57,200 bases of DNA from Burkholderiales bacterium (GTDB lineage: Bacteria; Pseudomonadota; Gammaproteobacteria; Burkholderiales; Burkholderiaceae_C). The stretch lies in NCBI GenBank assembly GCA_947451035.1, contig CANFXR010000007.1, forward strand, positions 1 to 57,200. Reading direction: 5' to 3'. Positions 41,875-51,411 of the stretch are shown one piece after another (the stretch's first letter is position 1; each line of letters opens with the position of its first letter). The notes beneath the pieces are model-generated. The model was not told the DNA's origin. It did not search any database and worked only from the letters and a program-made list of their open reading frames with translations. The position numbers and the translations under genes were made by a program.

Positions 41875-43562
41875 ACATGAACAACTGGACCATCTCGCGA
41901 CGCATCACGGCGGGCTTGAGTGCCCTGGTGCTCCTGACCCTGCTGATTGGCACGTTCGCTTTCCTGCGCATGCAGGAGATGTCGCAGTCCATCACCTTTC
42001 TGTCGGACTCGACCGTGCCCAGCCTCGTGACGCTGCATGAGATCAGCCGATCCGTGCGCCGGCAAGCGGTCGCGCACGATGACATCGCCAGCGCCGATGC
42101 CAACCGGCGTGCGCCGCTGCAAGAGGCACTCGCCAAAGAGCAGGCCGCGCTCAAGGGCTTGCTGGACAGGTACGAGACCTCGCTGATCGCTGACGACGAA
42201 GACCGGCGGCTTTTTGGCGATATCAAGCTGAGTCTGGCTGACGTGCAGGCCACCGCACGTCAATACGCGGAAAAGCCCGACGTCCAGGGCGCGCCGGCTT
42301 CGGCGTCCGCCGCCAGCGCTGTCGAGCCGCGCACAGAGTTGCGCGTGCTGCTCTCGCCGGCGCAAAACAAGTTGATCGTCGCCATCGACGAGAGCGTGCG
42401 CTACAACGAAAAGGTCGGTCGCGCCGCCGGCGATCTGGGCAAGTCCGTCTCGGCCTCGGCCATGCAGGTGCTGAAGATCTCGGTGGCCGTGGTGGTGTTG
42501 CTGGCCATCGGCATCAGCTTTTTCATCGTGCGCTCGACGACTCGCGTGCTGGGCGAAATCATTGGCAGTCTGGACGCCAGCGCCTTGCAGACGGCGTCTG
42601 CCGCCCGCCAGGTGTCGATGGCCAGCCAGATGCTGTCATCGGGCGCCAGTGATCAGGCCTCGGCGATCGAGGAAACCAGCGCCTCGCTGGAAGAGATTTC
42701 CAGCATGGTGCGCGCCACCGCCGACAACGCCGAGCGGGCCAAGGATCTGGCCGCGCAGGCGCGCGGCGTCGCCGAGGGTGGCAGCAAGATCATGGTCGAC
42801 ATGAAACTGGCGATGACGGCCATCGACGAGTCGAGCGCTGAGGTGGCCAAGATCGTCAAGAACATCGACGAGATCGCGTTCCAGACCAACATCCTTGCGC
42901 TCAATGCGGCCGTCGAGGCCGCGCGAGCCGGCGAGGCTGGTGCCGGCTTCGCCGTGGTGGCCGACGAGGTTCGCTCGCTCGCGCAGCGCAGCGCCGCGGC
43001 CGCCCGGGAAACCGCCGACAAGATCGATGCGGCCATCGCCAACAGCCGCCGTGGCGCCGACTGCACGGCGCAGGTCGGTCGTGCGCTCGAGCAGATCACC
43101 GACAAGGTCACCGCCACCGACTCGCTGGTGGGTGAAATCGCCGGCGCTGCCAGCGAGCAGGCCCAAGGCATCGGACAGGTCGGCGTGGCCGTCAATCAGA
43201 TGGAGCAGATCGCCCAGAGCAACTCCATCAGCTCCGAAGAAAGTGCGGCGGCTGCGGAACAGCTCGACGCTCAGGCCGAGATGATGAAAACGCTGGTCGA
43301 CCGCCTGCGTGCGCTCATCAGCGGCGGCGCCGCGTCGGAGTCGGTGTCGAACGCCCGAGACGCTGCCGGCGCAGGCACTTCCGCGCGCTACAGCCGGCCG
43401 ATCAAGCCGACCGCGGCGCCGGCGGCTGCGCCACGCAGCCGGCCGGCACCGGCGCCTGCCGCCATCAGCGGCTCGCGCATGCAAGCCCTGGGCAACATCC
43501 CGATGCCCGAGCCGCGAGATGGCGACGGCGAGCCAGGCGGCGGCAGCTTCCGCAATTTCTGA
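41871..43562 (+). CDS. Methyl-accepting chemotaxis protein without HAMP domain
   Basis: 563 residues. Transmembrane helix 1 is at about 16-36, the periplasmic part (about 37-195) is helical with an Ala/Ser-rich interruption, and helix 2 is at about 200-221 ([18 protein letters not shown]). The methyl-accepting coiled coil starts almost at once ([43 protein letters not shown]), so the roughly 50-residue HAMP linker is missing. The CheA/CheW-binding tip is intact ([35 protein letters not shown]). The Pro/Ala-rich tail ends FRNF, not a clear CheR-tether pentapeptide. Ligand unknown. Confidence 0.9.
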   Translation: MNMNNWTISRRITAGLSALVLLTLLIGTFAFLRMQEMSQSITFLSDSTVPSLVTLHEISRSVRRQAVAHDDIASADANRRAPLQEALAKEQAALKGLLDRYETSLIADDEDRRLFGDIKLSLADVQATARQYAEKPDVQGAPASASAASAVEPRTELRVLLSPAQNKLIVAIDESVRYNEKVGRAAGDLGKSVSASAMQVLKISVAVVVLLAIGISFFIVRSTTRVLGEIIGSLDASALQTASAARQVSMASQMLSSGASDQASAIEETSASLEEISSMVRATADNAERAKDLAAQARGVAEGGSKIMVDMKLAMTAIDESSAEVAKIVKNIDEIAFQTNILALNAAVEAARAGEAGAGFAVVADEVRSLAQRSAAAARETADKIDAAIANSRRGADCTAQVGRALEQITDKVTATDSLVGEIAGAASEQAQGIGQVGVAVNQMEQIAQSNSISSEESAAAAEQLDAQAEMMKTLVDRLRALISGGAASESVSNARDAAGAGTSARYSRPIKPTAAPAAAPRSRPAPAPAAISGSRMQALGNIPMPEPRDGDGEPGGGSFRNF

Positions 43563-43591
43563 GTCGAGCCGCGTCGCTGCCGTCCCGGCCC

Positions 43592-44431
43592 GTGAACACG
43601 GTCGCCCATGAGTTGTCGGATCAGGCCTTCCGGATCCTGGTGGACCTCGTCTATGAGCACAGCCACATCCGTGTGGGGCCCGACAAGCAATTGATGCTGG
43701 CCAACCGGTTGCGCAAACGCGCCCGTGGGCTCGGTTTTGACACCTGCAGCGATTACGCGGTCGCACTGGCGCAACGCGGAGATTCCGACGAAGTCGAAGA
43801 ACTGGTGGATCTGGTGTCCACCAACCACACCCAGTTCTTTCGCGAGTCCGAGCACTTCGAGTTCCTGGCCAAGACGGCGATCCCGCAGTTTCTGCCGGCT
43901 GCCTTGGCCTCGGGTTCGCCGCTGCGGGTGTGGTCGGCCGCAGCGTCGTCCGGCGAGGAGCCCTATTCGATCGCGGTGACGCTGGCCGAGCAGTTGCGCG
44001 GCCATCCCCAGGTGCAGTGGGAGGTGCTGGCCTCCGACATCTCGAAGCGCATGCTGGCTCATGCGCAACTCGGCGTGTACCGGATGGACCGTGTGCATGC
44101 CGTTCGGCCGGAATGGTTGCAGCGACATTTCGAACAGGGCTTTGCCGAGTCGCACGGCCAGTGCCGCGTGCGCGCCGAGTTGAAGCGGCACGTGCAGTTC
44201 GAGCGCATCAACCTGTTCCAGGACCGCTACCCCATCGCAGCGCGTCAGCACGTCATCTTTTGCCGCAACGTCATGATCTATTTCGACTTGAACTCGCGCG
44301 CTGCAGCGGTCGAAAAACTCGCGGCGCAGCTGGTGCCCGGCGGCTATCTGGTGATCGGCTATTCGGAGAGCTTGCTGGGGATCAAGCACGCCTTGCAGCC
44401 GGTCGGGCAGGGGATCTACAAGCTGCCATGA
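43592..44431 (+). CDS. cheR: Chemotaxis protein methyltransferase CheR
   Basis: 279 residues. It transfers methyl groups from S-adenosylmethionine to receptor glutamates. An N-terminal helical domain (about 1-85) leads to the SAM domain, with TNHTQFFRESEHFEFL, the SAM loop VWSAAASSGEEPYSIA and IFCRNVMIYFD; the final YSESLLG is typical. The start is a GTG 29 bp after the MCP gene without a strong ribosome-binding site. The stop overlaps cheB (ATGA). Confidence 0.94.
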   Translation: MNTVAHELSDQAFRILVDLVYEHSHIRVGPDKQLMLANRLRKRARGLGFDTCSDYAVALAQRGDSDEVEELVDLVSTNHTQFFRESEHFEFLAKTAIPQFLPAALASGSPLRVWSAAASSGEEPYSIAVTLAEQLRGHPQVQWEVLASDISKRMLAHAQLGVYRMDRVHAVRPEWLQRHFEQGFAESHGQCRVRAELKRHVQFERINLFQDRYPIAARQHVIFCRNVMIYFDLNSRAAAVEKLAAQLVPGGYLVIGYSESLLGIKHALQPVGQGIYKLP

Positions 44432-45483
44432 ACAGCCCGGCCAGGATCCGCGTACTGGTGGTCGATGACTCGGCCATCGCCCGGCGTTCGATCACGCAGG
44501 CGCTGGCACGCGACCCGGCGATCGAGGTCGTTGGCGTGGCCAGCGATCCCTACGTGGCGCGCGACCGCATCCTGGCCTTGCGTCCCGATGTGCTCACGCT
44601 CGACCTCGAGATGCCGCGCATGGACGGCCTGACCTTCCTGAAGATCTTGCAGGAGCATCACCCGATTCCCGTGGTGGTAATCAGCTCGGCCACCCCGGCC
44701 GGTTCGGCCATGGCCATGGAGGCGCTGGCCGCCGGTGCCGTCGATGTGGTGGGCAAGCCCGATGGCAGCCAGGCGCTCGGCGAGGTGGCCAGGCACCTCG
44801 CGCAACTCGTCAAGGCGGCTGCCCGGTCGCACCGCTGGCAGGGCGCGCCGGCGACGGCAGAAGCGCAGCCCGCGCTGCAAGGCGGTGGCGTGGCCAGCGT
44901 GCCCGGTCGCGTCATCCTGATCGGGGCTTCCACGGGCGGTGTCGAGGCGCTGCGCTTTGTGTTGCCCCGCCTTCCGGCGGACCTGCCGCCGATCCTGGTG
45001 GTGCAGCACATCCCACCACGCTTTTCCCGCACGATGGCCCAGCACCTTGATGAGCTGTGCCCGTTCCCCGTGCGTGAAGCCGAAGACGGCGAGGAGGCGT
45101 CCTGGGGTACCTGTCTGGTGGCGCCGGGAGACTTCCACATGGCGCTCGTCAAGACGGCGGGCGGCTACCGCGTGCGGCTCGCGCAGTCGCCGCCCGTGCA
45201 CCACTGCCGCCCGGCCGTCGATGTGCTGTTCCGCTCGGCGGCGGAGCACGCGGGCCAGGACGCGGTGGCCGTGCTGCTGACCGGCATGGGCGTTGACGGC
45301 GCGCGCGGCATGCTCGCGCTGCGCACGCTGGGCGCTCGCACGCTGGCCCAGGACGAGAGCAGTTGCGTTGTGTTCGGCATGCCGCAAGCCGCGATCAAGC
45401 TCGGTGCCGCCGAGAAGGTGGTGCCGCTGCACCGCATGCCTCAGGCCATCATGCACGCCCTGACGGGAAGGCATCCGGAGTGA
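44428..45483 (+). CDS. cheB: Chemotaxis protein-glutamate methylesterase CheB
   Basis: 351 residues. The receiver domain (1-125) has VVDDSAIAR and acceptor Asp59 in TLDLEMPRMDGL. The esterase domain (about 155-345) has nucleophile Ser168 in IGASTGGVEAL, His in VVQHIPPRFS and the Asp in LLTGMGVDGARGM. Phosphorylation by CheA would activate demethylation of the MCP. The start is set by the ATGA overlap with cheR. The 3' end overlaps the CheX-like gene by four bases (GTGA). Confidence 0.95.
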   Translation: MNSPARIRVLVVDDSAIARRSITQALARDPAIEVVGVASDPYVARDRILALRPDVLTLDLEMPRMDGLTFLKILQEHHPIPVVVISSATPAGSAMAMEALAAGAVDVVGKPDGSQALGEVARHLAQLVKAAARSHRWQGAPATAEAQPALQGGGVASVPGRVILIGASTGGVEALRFVLPRLPADLPPILVVQHIPPRFSRTMAQHLDELCPFPVREAEDGEEASWGTCLVAPGDFHMALVKTAGGYRVRLAQSPPVHHCRPAVDVLFRSAAEHAGQDAVAVLLTGMGVDGARGMLALRTLGARTLAQDESSCVVFGMPQAAIKLGAAEKVVPLHRMPQAIMHALTGRHPE

Positions 45484-45968
45484 AGACCTCTGCAGGCCAG
45501 CCGCAACTGGCGCCCATCGTCGCCAATGCGCTCAGCCATGTGCTGAACACGCAGTTCAATCTGAGCGCCCAGGCCCTGAGCGAGCCACCTGCCGTCCCGG
45601 ACGGGTACGCATCGAAGCTGCAAAGCCGCATTGACCTGTCGGGCGCGCGGGTCCAAGGCGAGATCGTGCTTTCGCTGCCCGATGCGCTGGCCAACCTGCT
45701 GGTGGCGCACATGCTCGGCTTGCCCGACACGGCCACCGCCTCGGATGCCGACAAGCTGGACCTGGCCGGCGAGTTCTGCAACATGCTGGCTGGACAGATC
45801 GGCGGCGCGTTGACGTCCAGCGGCTACATCAATGACCTCAGCACACCGAGGGTGCAGCGCCTGGAGGCGGGCGCATCCCCGGGTGCAGACTCCGACTTCA
45901 ACGGCGCCTGGTGCTGCGCCGGCCAGCCATTCACCTTGTCACTGTCTTTAAGGTTCGAGCCCACATGA
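45480..45968 (+). CDS. CheX/CheC-like CheY-P phosphatase
   Basis: 162 residues from a GTG overlapping the cheB stop. The CheC/CheX/FliY phosphatase motif D-x3-E-x2-N is present once, as Asp94, Glu98, Asn101 in DLAGEFCNMLAGQ. One motif and a single domain suit CheX, which dimerises. It would dephosphorylate the CheY encoded next, giving signal termination without CheZ. The family call is by motif and position; sequence similarity outside the motif is low. Confidence 0.8.
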   Translation: MKTSAGQPQLAPIVANALSHVLNTQFNLSAQALSEPPAVPDGYASKLQSRIDLSGARVQGEIVLSLPDALANLLVAHMLGLPDTATASDADKLDLAGEFCNMLAGQIGGALTSSGYINDLSTPRVQRLEAGASPGADSDFNGAWCCAGQPFTLSLSLRFEPT

Positions 45969-46348
45969 ATCCCAAGATCCTCAGCGTCGATGACAGCGGC
46001 CTCGTGCGCAAGGCCGTCTCCAGGGTGTTCAACCGCTTCGAGTGCACCATGATCGAAGCCGAGAACGGCGAGGTCGGCCTGCAGCAAACGATGGAGCATC
46101 GGCCCGATCTCATCATCCTGGACTACAACATGCCGGTGATGGACGGCGTCGAGATGCTCAAGCGGCTGCGCGCCGACGAGTCCCTGAAAAAGACCAAGGT
46201 CATCATGCTCACGGCGAACTCCAACCCCGAAACCATCGCCACGGTGGCCCGACTGGGTGTTCGCGACTACATCACCAAGCCGTTTGTCGACGAGCAACTG
46301 CTGGCCAAGGCGGCCCGGTTGGTCCCGCTCGTTCCCAAGCCGACCTGA
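45965..46348 (+). CDS. cheY: CheY-like single-domain response regulator
   Basis: 127 residues, one receiver domain. The acidic pair is at Asp9-Asp10 (SVDDSG), the acceptor Asp53 in ILDYNMPVMDG, the conserved Thr in MLTANS and the Lys in ITKPFVDEQ. The ATG overlaps the CheX-like stop (ATGA). Output could be a flagellar motor, but no flagellar gene is in the window, so it may instead be a phosphate sink or act on another target. Confidence 0.93.
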   Translation: MNPKILSVDDSGLVRKAVSRVFNRFECTMIEAENGEVGLQQTMEHRPDLIILDYNMPVMDGVEMLKRLRADESLKKTKVIMLTANSNPETIATVARLGVRDYITKPFVDEQLLAKAARLVPLVPKPT

Positions 46349-46384
46349 TCACCCTCACGCAGCACCCGCACGCCGGAGCACCCC

Positions 46385-47635
46385 ATGAATCAATCCACCC
46401 CCGCCAGCGACGCGCCAGCAGCCAGCCCCGAACGCTTGTCGCACGCCGATTTGCTGCAAAACGCCTGTGTCCTCGTGGTCGACGACAGCCGCATGATGCG
46501 GCTGGCGCTGGTGCGTGCGCTCAATGACCTGGGCGTCACCAACATCCTGGAGGCGCGCCACGGTCTGGACGCGCTGAACCAGATCCGCGCCAAGTCGTTC
46601 GACTTGATGCTGCTCGACATGGAAATGCCCGAGATGAGCGGCATCGAACTGCTGCTGGCCCTCAAGGCCGAGCCCGCGCTCGGTGCGCCGCCGGTGATCG
46701 TGATCTCGGGCGTCGACCAGATCGAAAACGCCGTTCAGTGCATCGAAGCGGGCGCCGAGGATTACCTGACCAAGAACTTCAACCCAACGTTGCTGCGCGC
46801 GCGCGTGACGTCGTCGCTCGAGAAAAAACGCCTGCGTGACGTCGAGCAACTGCAGCGTGCCCAGTTGGTGCAGGAAAAAGAGCGGCTCGAGCGCACCCAG
46901 CGCCGGCTCGATGAAGAACTCAACGAGGCGCTGAGGTACGTGCGCTCGATCTTTCCGCCGCCTGCCGAGGTGCCGCTCAAGATCGACTGGTTCTATGAGC
47001 CGTCGGCCGAACTCGGCGGCGACTCGTTCGGCTACCACTGGATCGATGACGAGCACTTCGCCATCTACCTGCTCGACGTGTGCGGCCACGGAGTCGGCCC
47101 GGCGCTGCTGTCGGTGACTGCCATCAACCAGATCCGTTCGGGCTCGATTCCCAACGTCGACATGCGCGACCCGGGCGCCGTGCTCGCCGCGCTGAGCAAC
47201 ATCTACCTGATGTCGAAGCAAAACGACATGTACTTCACGCTGTGGTACGGCGTGTATCACGCACCCACGCGCACCATCCGGCATTCGAGCGGCGGCCACC
47301 CGGCCGCGCTGCTGCTGATTCCGCAAGCCGACGGCAGCGTCGTGACCGAGCGGCTGCTGTCGTGCAACCTGATCATCGGCGCGTTCGAGGACGTGCCCTA
47401 CGACTCGCAGACCCACGTGGTGCCGCCGGGTGCCAAGCTGGTGGTGTTGTGCGACGGCTGCTTCGAGATCTGCGACACCGAAGGCACCGAGCTGACCTAT
47501 GAAGACTTCGAGGATTTCATGCGCCTCAACGGGCAAGCCCCCGACGCGCTGGAAGCCCTGTTCCGCTGGGCCCAGATGAAGCACGGGCCGGGCCCGCTCG
47601 ACGACGATTTCTCGATCGTTCGCGTTCAGCTTTAG
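46385..47635 (+). CDS. Receiver-PP2C (RsbU/SpoIIE-type) phosphatase response regulator
   Basis: 416 residues. The receiver domain (about 27-145) has VVDDSRMM, acceptor Asp78 in LLDMEMPEMSG and Lys in YLTKNF. A coiled coil (about 150-190, Gln/Arg/Glu-rich) links to a PP2C domain (about 200-416) with its metal-binding acids intact: GGDSFGYH, LLDVCGHGVGPALLS, LCDGCFEICD and LDDDFSIV. Such proteins dephosphorylate STAS antagonists. It closes the chemosensory operon, 36 bp after cheY with GGAG before the ATG. CheA is the obvious phosphodonor and the STAS protein at 34524 the obvious substrate; both are inferences. Confidence 0.92.
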   Translation: MNQSTPASDAPAASPERLSHADLLQNACVLVVDDSRMMRLALVRALNDLGVTNILEARHGLDALNQIRAKSFDLMLLDMEMPEMSGIELLLALKAEPALGAPPVIVISGVDQIENAVQCIEAGAEDYLTKNFNPTLLRARVTSSLEKKRLRDVEQLQRAQLVQEKERLERTQRRLDEELNEALRYVRSIFPPPAEVPLKIDWFYEPSAELGGDSFGYHWIDDEHFAIYLLDVCGHGVGPALLSVTAINQIRSGSIPNVDMRDPGAVLAALSNIYLMSKQNDMYFTLWYGVYHAPTRTIRHSSGGHPAALLLIPQADGSVVTERLLSCNLIIGAFEDVPYDSQTHVVPPGAKLVVLCDGCFEICDTEGTELTYEDFEDFMRLNGQAPDALEALFRWAQMKHGPGPLDDDFSIVRVQL

Positions 47636-47657
47636 CGCGTCGCCGCGCCGGTTTTTT
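47635..47657 (+). terminator. Probable terminator of the chemosensory operon
   Basis: A short GC stem, GCGCG (47635-47639) with CGCGC (47644-47648), is followed by CGG and T6. The stem is only 5 bp, so the call is moderate. CATAAT at 47670-47675 may be the -10 of the next tRNA. Confidence 0.45.
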
Positions 47658-47683
47658 CCCTGCCACGCCCATAATTCAAGCGG

Positions 47684-47775
47684 GCCCGGGTGGTGAAACT
47701 GGTAGACACAGCGGACTTAAAATCCGCCACTTCCTGAGAAGGGGTGTACGGGTTCGACCCCCGTCCCGGGCACCA
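47684..47775 (+). tRNA. tRNA-Leu (anticodon UAA)
   Basis: 92 bases with encoded CCA, class II. Acceptor GCCCGGG/CCCGGGC, anticodon stem GCGGA/TCCGC around CTTAAAA (anticodon TAA at 47718-47720), long variable arm, T-arm CGGGTTCGACCCCCG. Confidence 0.96.
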
Positions 47776-47852
47776 TCGGTTCGCGCTGCGGCGAACTGTC
47801 TCAATTTTCCCGTTCGGGCCTGCCGCCAGGCCCGACCCAAGGAGCGATTTGC

Positions 47853-48602
47853 ATGAAGGTTCTGGTCGCGGTCAAGCGCGTCGTTGACTACAACGTCAAG
47901 GTGCGCGTCAAGTCTGACGGGTCGGGTGTTGATCTGGCCAACGTCAAGATGAGCATGAACCCGTTCGATGAAATCGCCATCGAAGAAGCCGTGCGGTTGC
48001 GCGAGCAAGGCGTGGCCACCGAGGTCATCGCCGTGTCGTGCGGCGTGGCGCAGTGCCAGGAAACCCTGCGCACGGCCATGGCCATCGGTGCCGATCGCGC
48101 CATCCTCATCGAGACCGATGTCGAGTTGCAGCCGCTGGCCGTGGCCAAGCTGCTCAAGTCGCTGGTCGATCGCGAGCAGCCGGGTCTGGTGATCCTGGGC
48201 AAGCAGGCGATCGACGACGACTGCAACCAGACCGGGCAGATGCTCGCAGCCCTCGGGGACTGGCCGCAGGCCACCTTCGCCTCGAAGGTCGAGGTGGCCG
48301 ACGGCCACGCGCTCGTCACGCGCGAAGTCGATGGAGGTCTCGAAACCTTGCGCTTGTCGCTGCCCGCGATCATCACCACCGACTTGCGGCTCAACGAGCC
48401 GCGCTACGTCACCTTGCCCAACATCATGAAGGCCAAGAAAAAGCCGCTCGAGATGCTCACGCCGGCCGCGCTGGGTGTGGACGTGGCGCCGCGCATCAAG
48501 ACGCTGAAAGTGACCGAGCCGCCCAAGCGCGCCGCCGGCATCAAGGTGCCCGATGTGGCCACGCTGGTGTTCAAACTCAAGAACGAAGCAAAGGTGATCT
48601 GA
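47853..48602 (+). CDS. etfB: Electron transfer flavoprotein, beta subunit
   Basis: 249 residues. With EtfA it carries electrons from acyl-CoA dehydrogenases to ETF-quinone oxidoreductase. [20 protein letters not shown] at the N-terminus, [16 protein letters not shown], and the conserved ETF-beta signature region [30 protein letters not shown] are present. The AMP-binding segment ([17 protein letters not shown]) is intact. AAGGAG lies eight bases before the ATG. etfA starts one base after the stop. Confidence 0.96.
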   Translation: MKVLVAVKRVVDYNVKVRVKSDGSGVDLANVKMSMNPFDEIAIEEAVRLREQGVATEVIAVSCGVAQCQETLRTAMAIGADRAILIETDVELQPLAVAKLLKSLVDREQPGLVILGKQAIDDDCNQTGQMLAALGDWPQATFASKVEVADGHALVTREVDGGLETLRLSLPAIITTDLRLNEPRYVTLPNIMKAKKKPLEMLTPAALGVDVAPRIKTLKVTEPPKRAAGIKVPDVATLVFKLKNEAKVI

Positions 48603-48603
48603 C

Positions 48604-49542
48604 ATGACCACGCTGGTGATTGCCGAGCATGACCACGCATCCTTGAAGGGTGCAACGCTCAATACCGTGGCCGCGGCGCTGAAGATCGGCGGCGACGTGC
48701 ACGTGCTGGTGGCCGGCCATGAGGCGGGCGCTGCCGCGCAGGCGGCCGCGCGGATTGCGGGTGTCACGCAAGTGCTGCACGCCGATGCACCGGCCTTCGC
48801 TCACGCGTTGTCCGAAGCGGTGGCCGCGCAGGTGCTGGCGCAGGTGGCTGCAGGCGGCTACTCGCACGTGCTGTTCGCCGCCACGGCGTCGGGCAAGAAC
48901 ATCGCCCCTCGGGTGGCCGCGCGGCTCGATGTGGCGCAGCTGTCCGACATCACCGCCGTCATCAGCGCCGACACTTTCGAGCGTCCGATCTACGCCGGCA
49001 ACGCGGTCGCCACCGTGCAAAGCGCAGACGCCGTCAAGGTCGTCACCGTGCGCGCGACCGGCTTCGATCCGGTGGCCGCTGATGGCGGCTCGGCGAGCGT
49101 CGTGGTGGTCGCCGCGGTGGCCGATGCGGGAAGCTCCGCCTTCGTGCGCAGCGAGATCGCGCGCAACGACCGCCCCGAACTGACCGCCGCCAAGATCATC
49201 GTCAGCGGCGGGCGGGCCATGGGCAGCCCCGAAAAATTCAACGAGGTGCTGATGCCCTTGGCCGACAAGCTCGGCGCCGCACTCGGTGCCAGCCGCGCGG
49301 CGGTCGATGCCGGCTACGCGCCCAACGACTGGCAGGTCGGGCAAACCGGCAAGATCGTCGCACCCCAGCTGTATGTGGCGTGCGGCATCAGCGGTGCGAT
49401 CCAGCATCTGGCCGGCATGAAGGACAGCAAGGTGATCGTCGCCATCAACAAGGATGGCGAAGCGCCGATCTTCAGCGTGGCCGACTACGGGCTCGAAGCC
49501 GATCTGTTCGTCGCGGTGCCTGCGCTGGTCGCAGCGCTCTAG
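48604..49542 (+). CDS. etfA: Electron transfer flavoprotein, alpha subunit
   Basis: 312 residues. The C-terminal FAD-binding domain (about 190-310) has the family signature: [15 protein letters not shown], then [57 protein letters not shown]. The N-terminal Rossmann-like domain is shorter and variable. The ribosome-binding site AAGGTGA is inside the end of etfB. A 16-bp palindrome separates it from the acyl-CoA dehydrogenase gene, which is likely one of its electron donors. Confidence 0.96.
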   Translation: MTTLVIAEHDHASLKGATLNTVAAALKIGGDVHVLVAGHEAGAAAQAAARIAGVTQVLHADAPAFAHALSEAVAAQVLAQVAAGGYSHVLFAATASGKNIAPRVAARLDVAQLSDITAVISADTFERPIYAGNAVATVQSADAVKVVTVRATGFDPVAADGGSASVVVVAAVADAGSSAFVRSEIARNDRPELTAAKIIVSGGRAMGSPEKFNEVLMPLADKLGAALGASRAAVDAGYAPNDWQVGQTGKIVAPQLYVACGISGAIQHLAGMKDSKVIVAINKDGEAPIFSVADYGLEADLFVAVPALVAAL

Positions 49543-49554
49543 TTCCACGCACCG

Positions 49555-49570
49555 ACGCTGCGCGCAGCGT
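49555..49570. repeat. Perfect 16-bp palindrome between etfA and the acyl-CoA dehydrogenase gene
   Basis: ACGCTGCGCGCAGCGT is fully self-complementary with no spacer. It is 33 bp before the next start and not followed by Ts. Two-fold symmetry fits a dimeric repressor site, but chance in GC-rich DNA is possible. Confidence 0.5.
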
Positions 49571-49602
49571 GCGGTCTGCAGGTGTGATTCAAAGGAGTTC
49601 TC

Positions 49603-51411
49603 ATGGGCTACGCCGCACCGGTCGCAGACATGCTGTTTTGCATGAAGGAGCTGGCCGGGCTGGAAGCGCTGAGCCAGTTGCCGGGCTTCGAGGACGCCGG
49701 CCTGGAGACCGCCGAGGCGGTGCTCACCGAGGCCTCGCGCTTTTGCGCCGAGGTGGTCGAGCCGCTCAACGCGCCGAGCGACCGCCAGCCCCCCGTGTGG
49801 AACCAGGGCACGGTGACCACATCGGCCGGCTTCAAGCAGGCCTTCCGGCAGTTTGCCGAGGGTGGCTGGCAGGGCTTGCAGCACCCGCTTGAATTCGGCG
49901 GCCAGGGTCTGCCCAAGACGATCGGTGCGGCCTGCGCCGAAATGCTCAACAGCGCCAGCCTGAGCTTCGCGCTGTGCCCGCTGCTCACCGACGGTGCGAT
50001 CGAAGCGTTGCTCACGGCGGGCAGCGCCGAGCAGCGCCGCACCTACCTGCCGAAGATGATCGACGGCACCTGGACCGGCACCATGAACCTGACCGAGCCG
50101 CAAGCCGGCTCCGATCTGGCGGCGGTGCGCACGAAGGCGGTGCCGCAAGGCGATGGGTCTTACCGCATCAGCGGCCAGAAGATCTACATCACCTACGGCG
50201 AGCACGACATGGCCGACAACATCGTGCACCTCGTGCTGGCGCGCACGCCCGATGCACCGGCGGGCGTCAAGGGCATCAGCTTGTTCCTGTGCCCGAAGTT
50301 CGTGGTGGGCGCCGATGGCGCGCTCGGTGCGCGCAACGACGTGTACTGCGCGTCCATCGAGCACAAGCTGGGCATCAAGGCCAGCCCGACGGCGGTGCTG
50401 GTGTTCGGCGATGACCTGGGCGGCGTCGGTGCCGGCGCCATCGGCCACCTGATCGGCGAGGAAAACCGCGGCCTCGAATACATGTTCGTGATGATGAACG
50501 CCGCGCGCTTTTCGGTGGGCGTGCAAGGCATCGGCGTGGCCGAGCGGGCCTATCAGCGCGCCGTGGACTACGCGCGCCAGCGGGTGCAAAGCCGCCCGGT
50601 CGATGCCTCGCTGCCGGCCGGTGCGACCATCATTCACCACCCCGACGTCAAGCGCATGCTGATGGCCATGCGCGCGCACATCGAGGGTTGCCGCGCGCTG
50701 GCGTGCGTGTCGGCCGCCGCGTTCGACACCGCGCACCACCACACCGATGCCGCGGTGCGCCAGCAGCAGCAGGCGTTCCACGAATTCACCGTGCCGCTGG
50801 TCAAGGGGTTCAGCACCGAGATGAGCATCGACGTCACCAGCCTGGGCATCCAGGTGCATGGCGGCATGGGTTTCATCGAGGAAACCGGCGCCGCACAGCA
50901 TTTCCGCGATGCGCGCATCCTGGCCATCTACGAAGGCACCACCGCCATCCAGGCCAACGACCTGGTCGGGCGCAAGACGCTGCGCGATGGCGGCGCCACC
51001 GCGCGTGGCATCGCGCAGCAGATCGCCCAGACCGAAGCGGCGCTGTCGTCGAGTTCCAGCGCCGCCGCGCAGGCGATGCACAAGCGCTTGCAAGCGGCCC
51101 GTGTGGCGTTCACCGAGGTGGTCGACTTCGTGGTGGCCCACACCCGTTCGCAACCCGGCGCGGTGTTTGCCGGTTCGGTGCCTTACCTGATGCTCGCGGG
51201 GCGCTTGCTGGCGGGCTGGCAAATGGCCCGCGCGCTGCTGATCGCTGAAGGCGAACTGGCCGCCGGGCAGGGCGACGCCGCCTTCTGGCGCGCCAAGATC
51301 GCCACCGCGCGCTTTTTTGCCGAGCACATCCTGAGCACCGTGCCGGGCACGCGCGACGCCATCATCGACGGCGCCGAAAGCGTCAACGCGCTGTCCGTGG
51401 ATTCGTTTTGA
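49603..51411 (+). CDS. Acyl-CoA dehydrogenase with C-terminal extension (DmdC-like group)
   Basis: 602 residues, longer than the usual 380-400, with a C-terminal helical domain (about 470-602) as in DmdC and very-long-chain-type enzymes. The first step of fatty acid or acyl-thioether oxidation is expected, with electrons passed to the neighbouring ETF. FAD-binding motifs include MNLTEPQAGSDLAAVRTKA and YRISGQKIYITYGEHD; the late segment has LGIQVHGGMGFIEE and the catalytic-base region AIYEGTTAIQANDL. Chain length and substrate cannot be told. AAAGGAG precedes the ATG. The 3' end overlaps the flavin oxidoreductase gene (TTGA). Confidence 0.92.
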   Translation: MGYAAPVADMLFCMKELAGLEALSQLPGFEDAGLETAEAVLTEASRFCAEVVEPLNAPSDRQPPVWNQGTVTTSAGFKQAFRQFAEGGWQGLQHPLEFGGQGLPKTIGAACAEMLNSASLSFALCPLLTDGAIEALLTAGSAEQRRTYLPKMIDGTWTGTMNLTEPQAGSDLAAVRTKAVPQGDGSYRISGQKIYITYGEHDMADNIVHLVLARTPDAPAGVKGISLFLCPKFVVGADGALGARNDVYCASIEHKLGIKASPTAVLVFGDDLGGVGAGAIGHLIGEENRGLEYMFVMMNAARFSVGVQGIGVAERAYQRAVDYARQRVQSRPVDASLPAGATIIHHPDVKRMLMAMRAHIEGCRALACVSAAAFDTAHHHTDAAVRQQQQAFHEFTVPLVKGFSTEMSIDVTSLGIQVHGGMGFIEETGAAQHFRDARILAIYEGTTAIQANDLVGRKTLRDGGATARGIAQQIAQTEAALSSSSSAAAQAMHKRLQAARVAFTEVVDFVVAHTRSQPGAVFAGSVPYLMLAGRLLAGWQMARALLIAEGELAAGQGDAAFWRAKIATARFFAEHILSTVPGTRDAIIDGAESVNALSVDSF

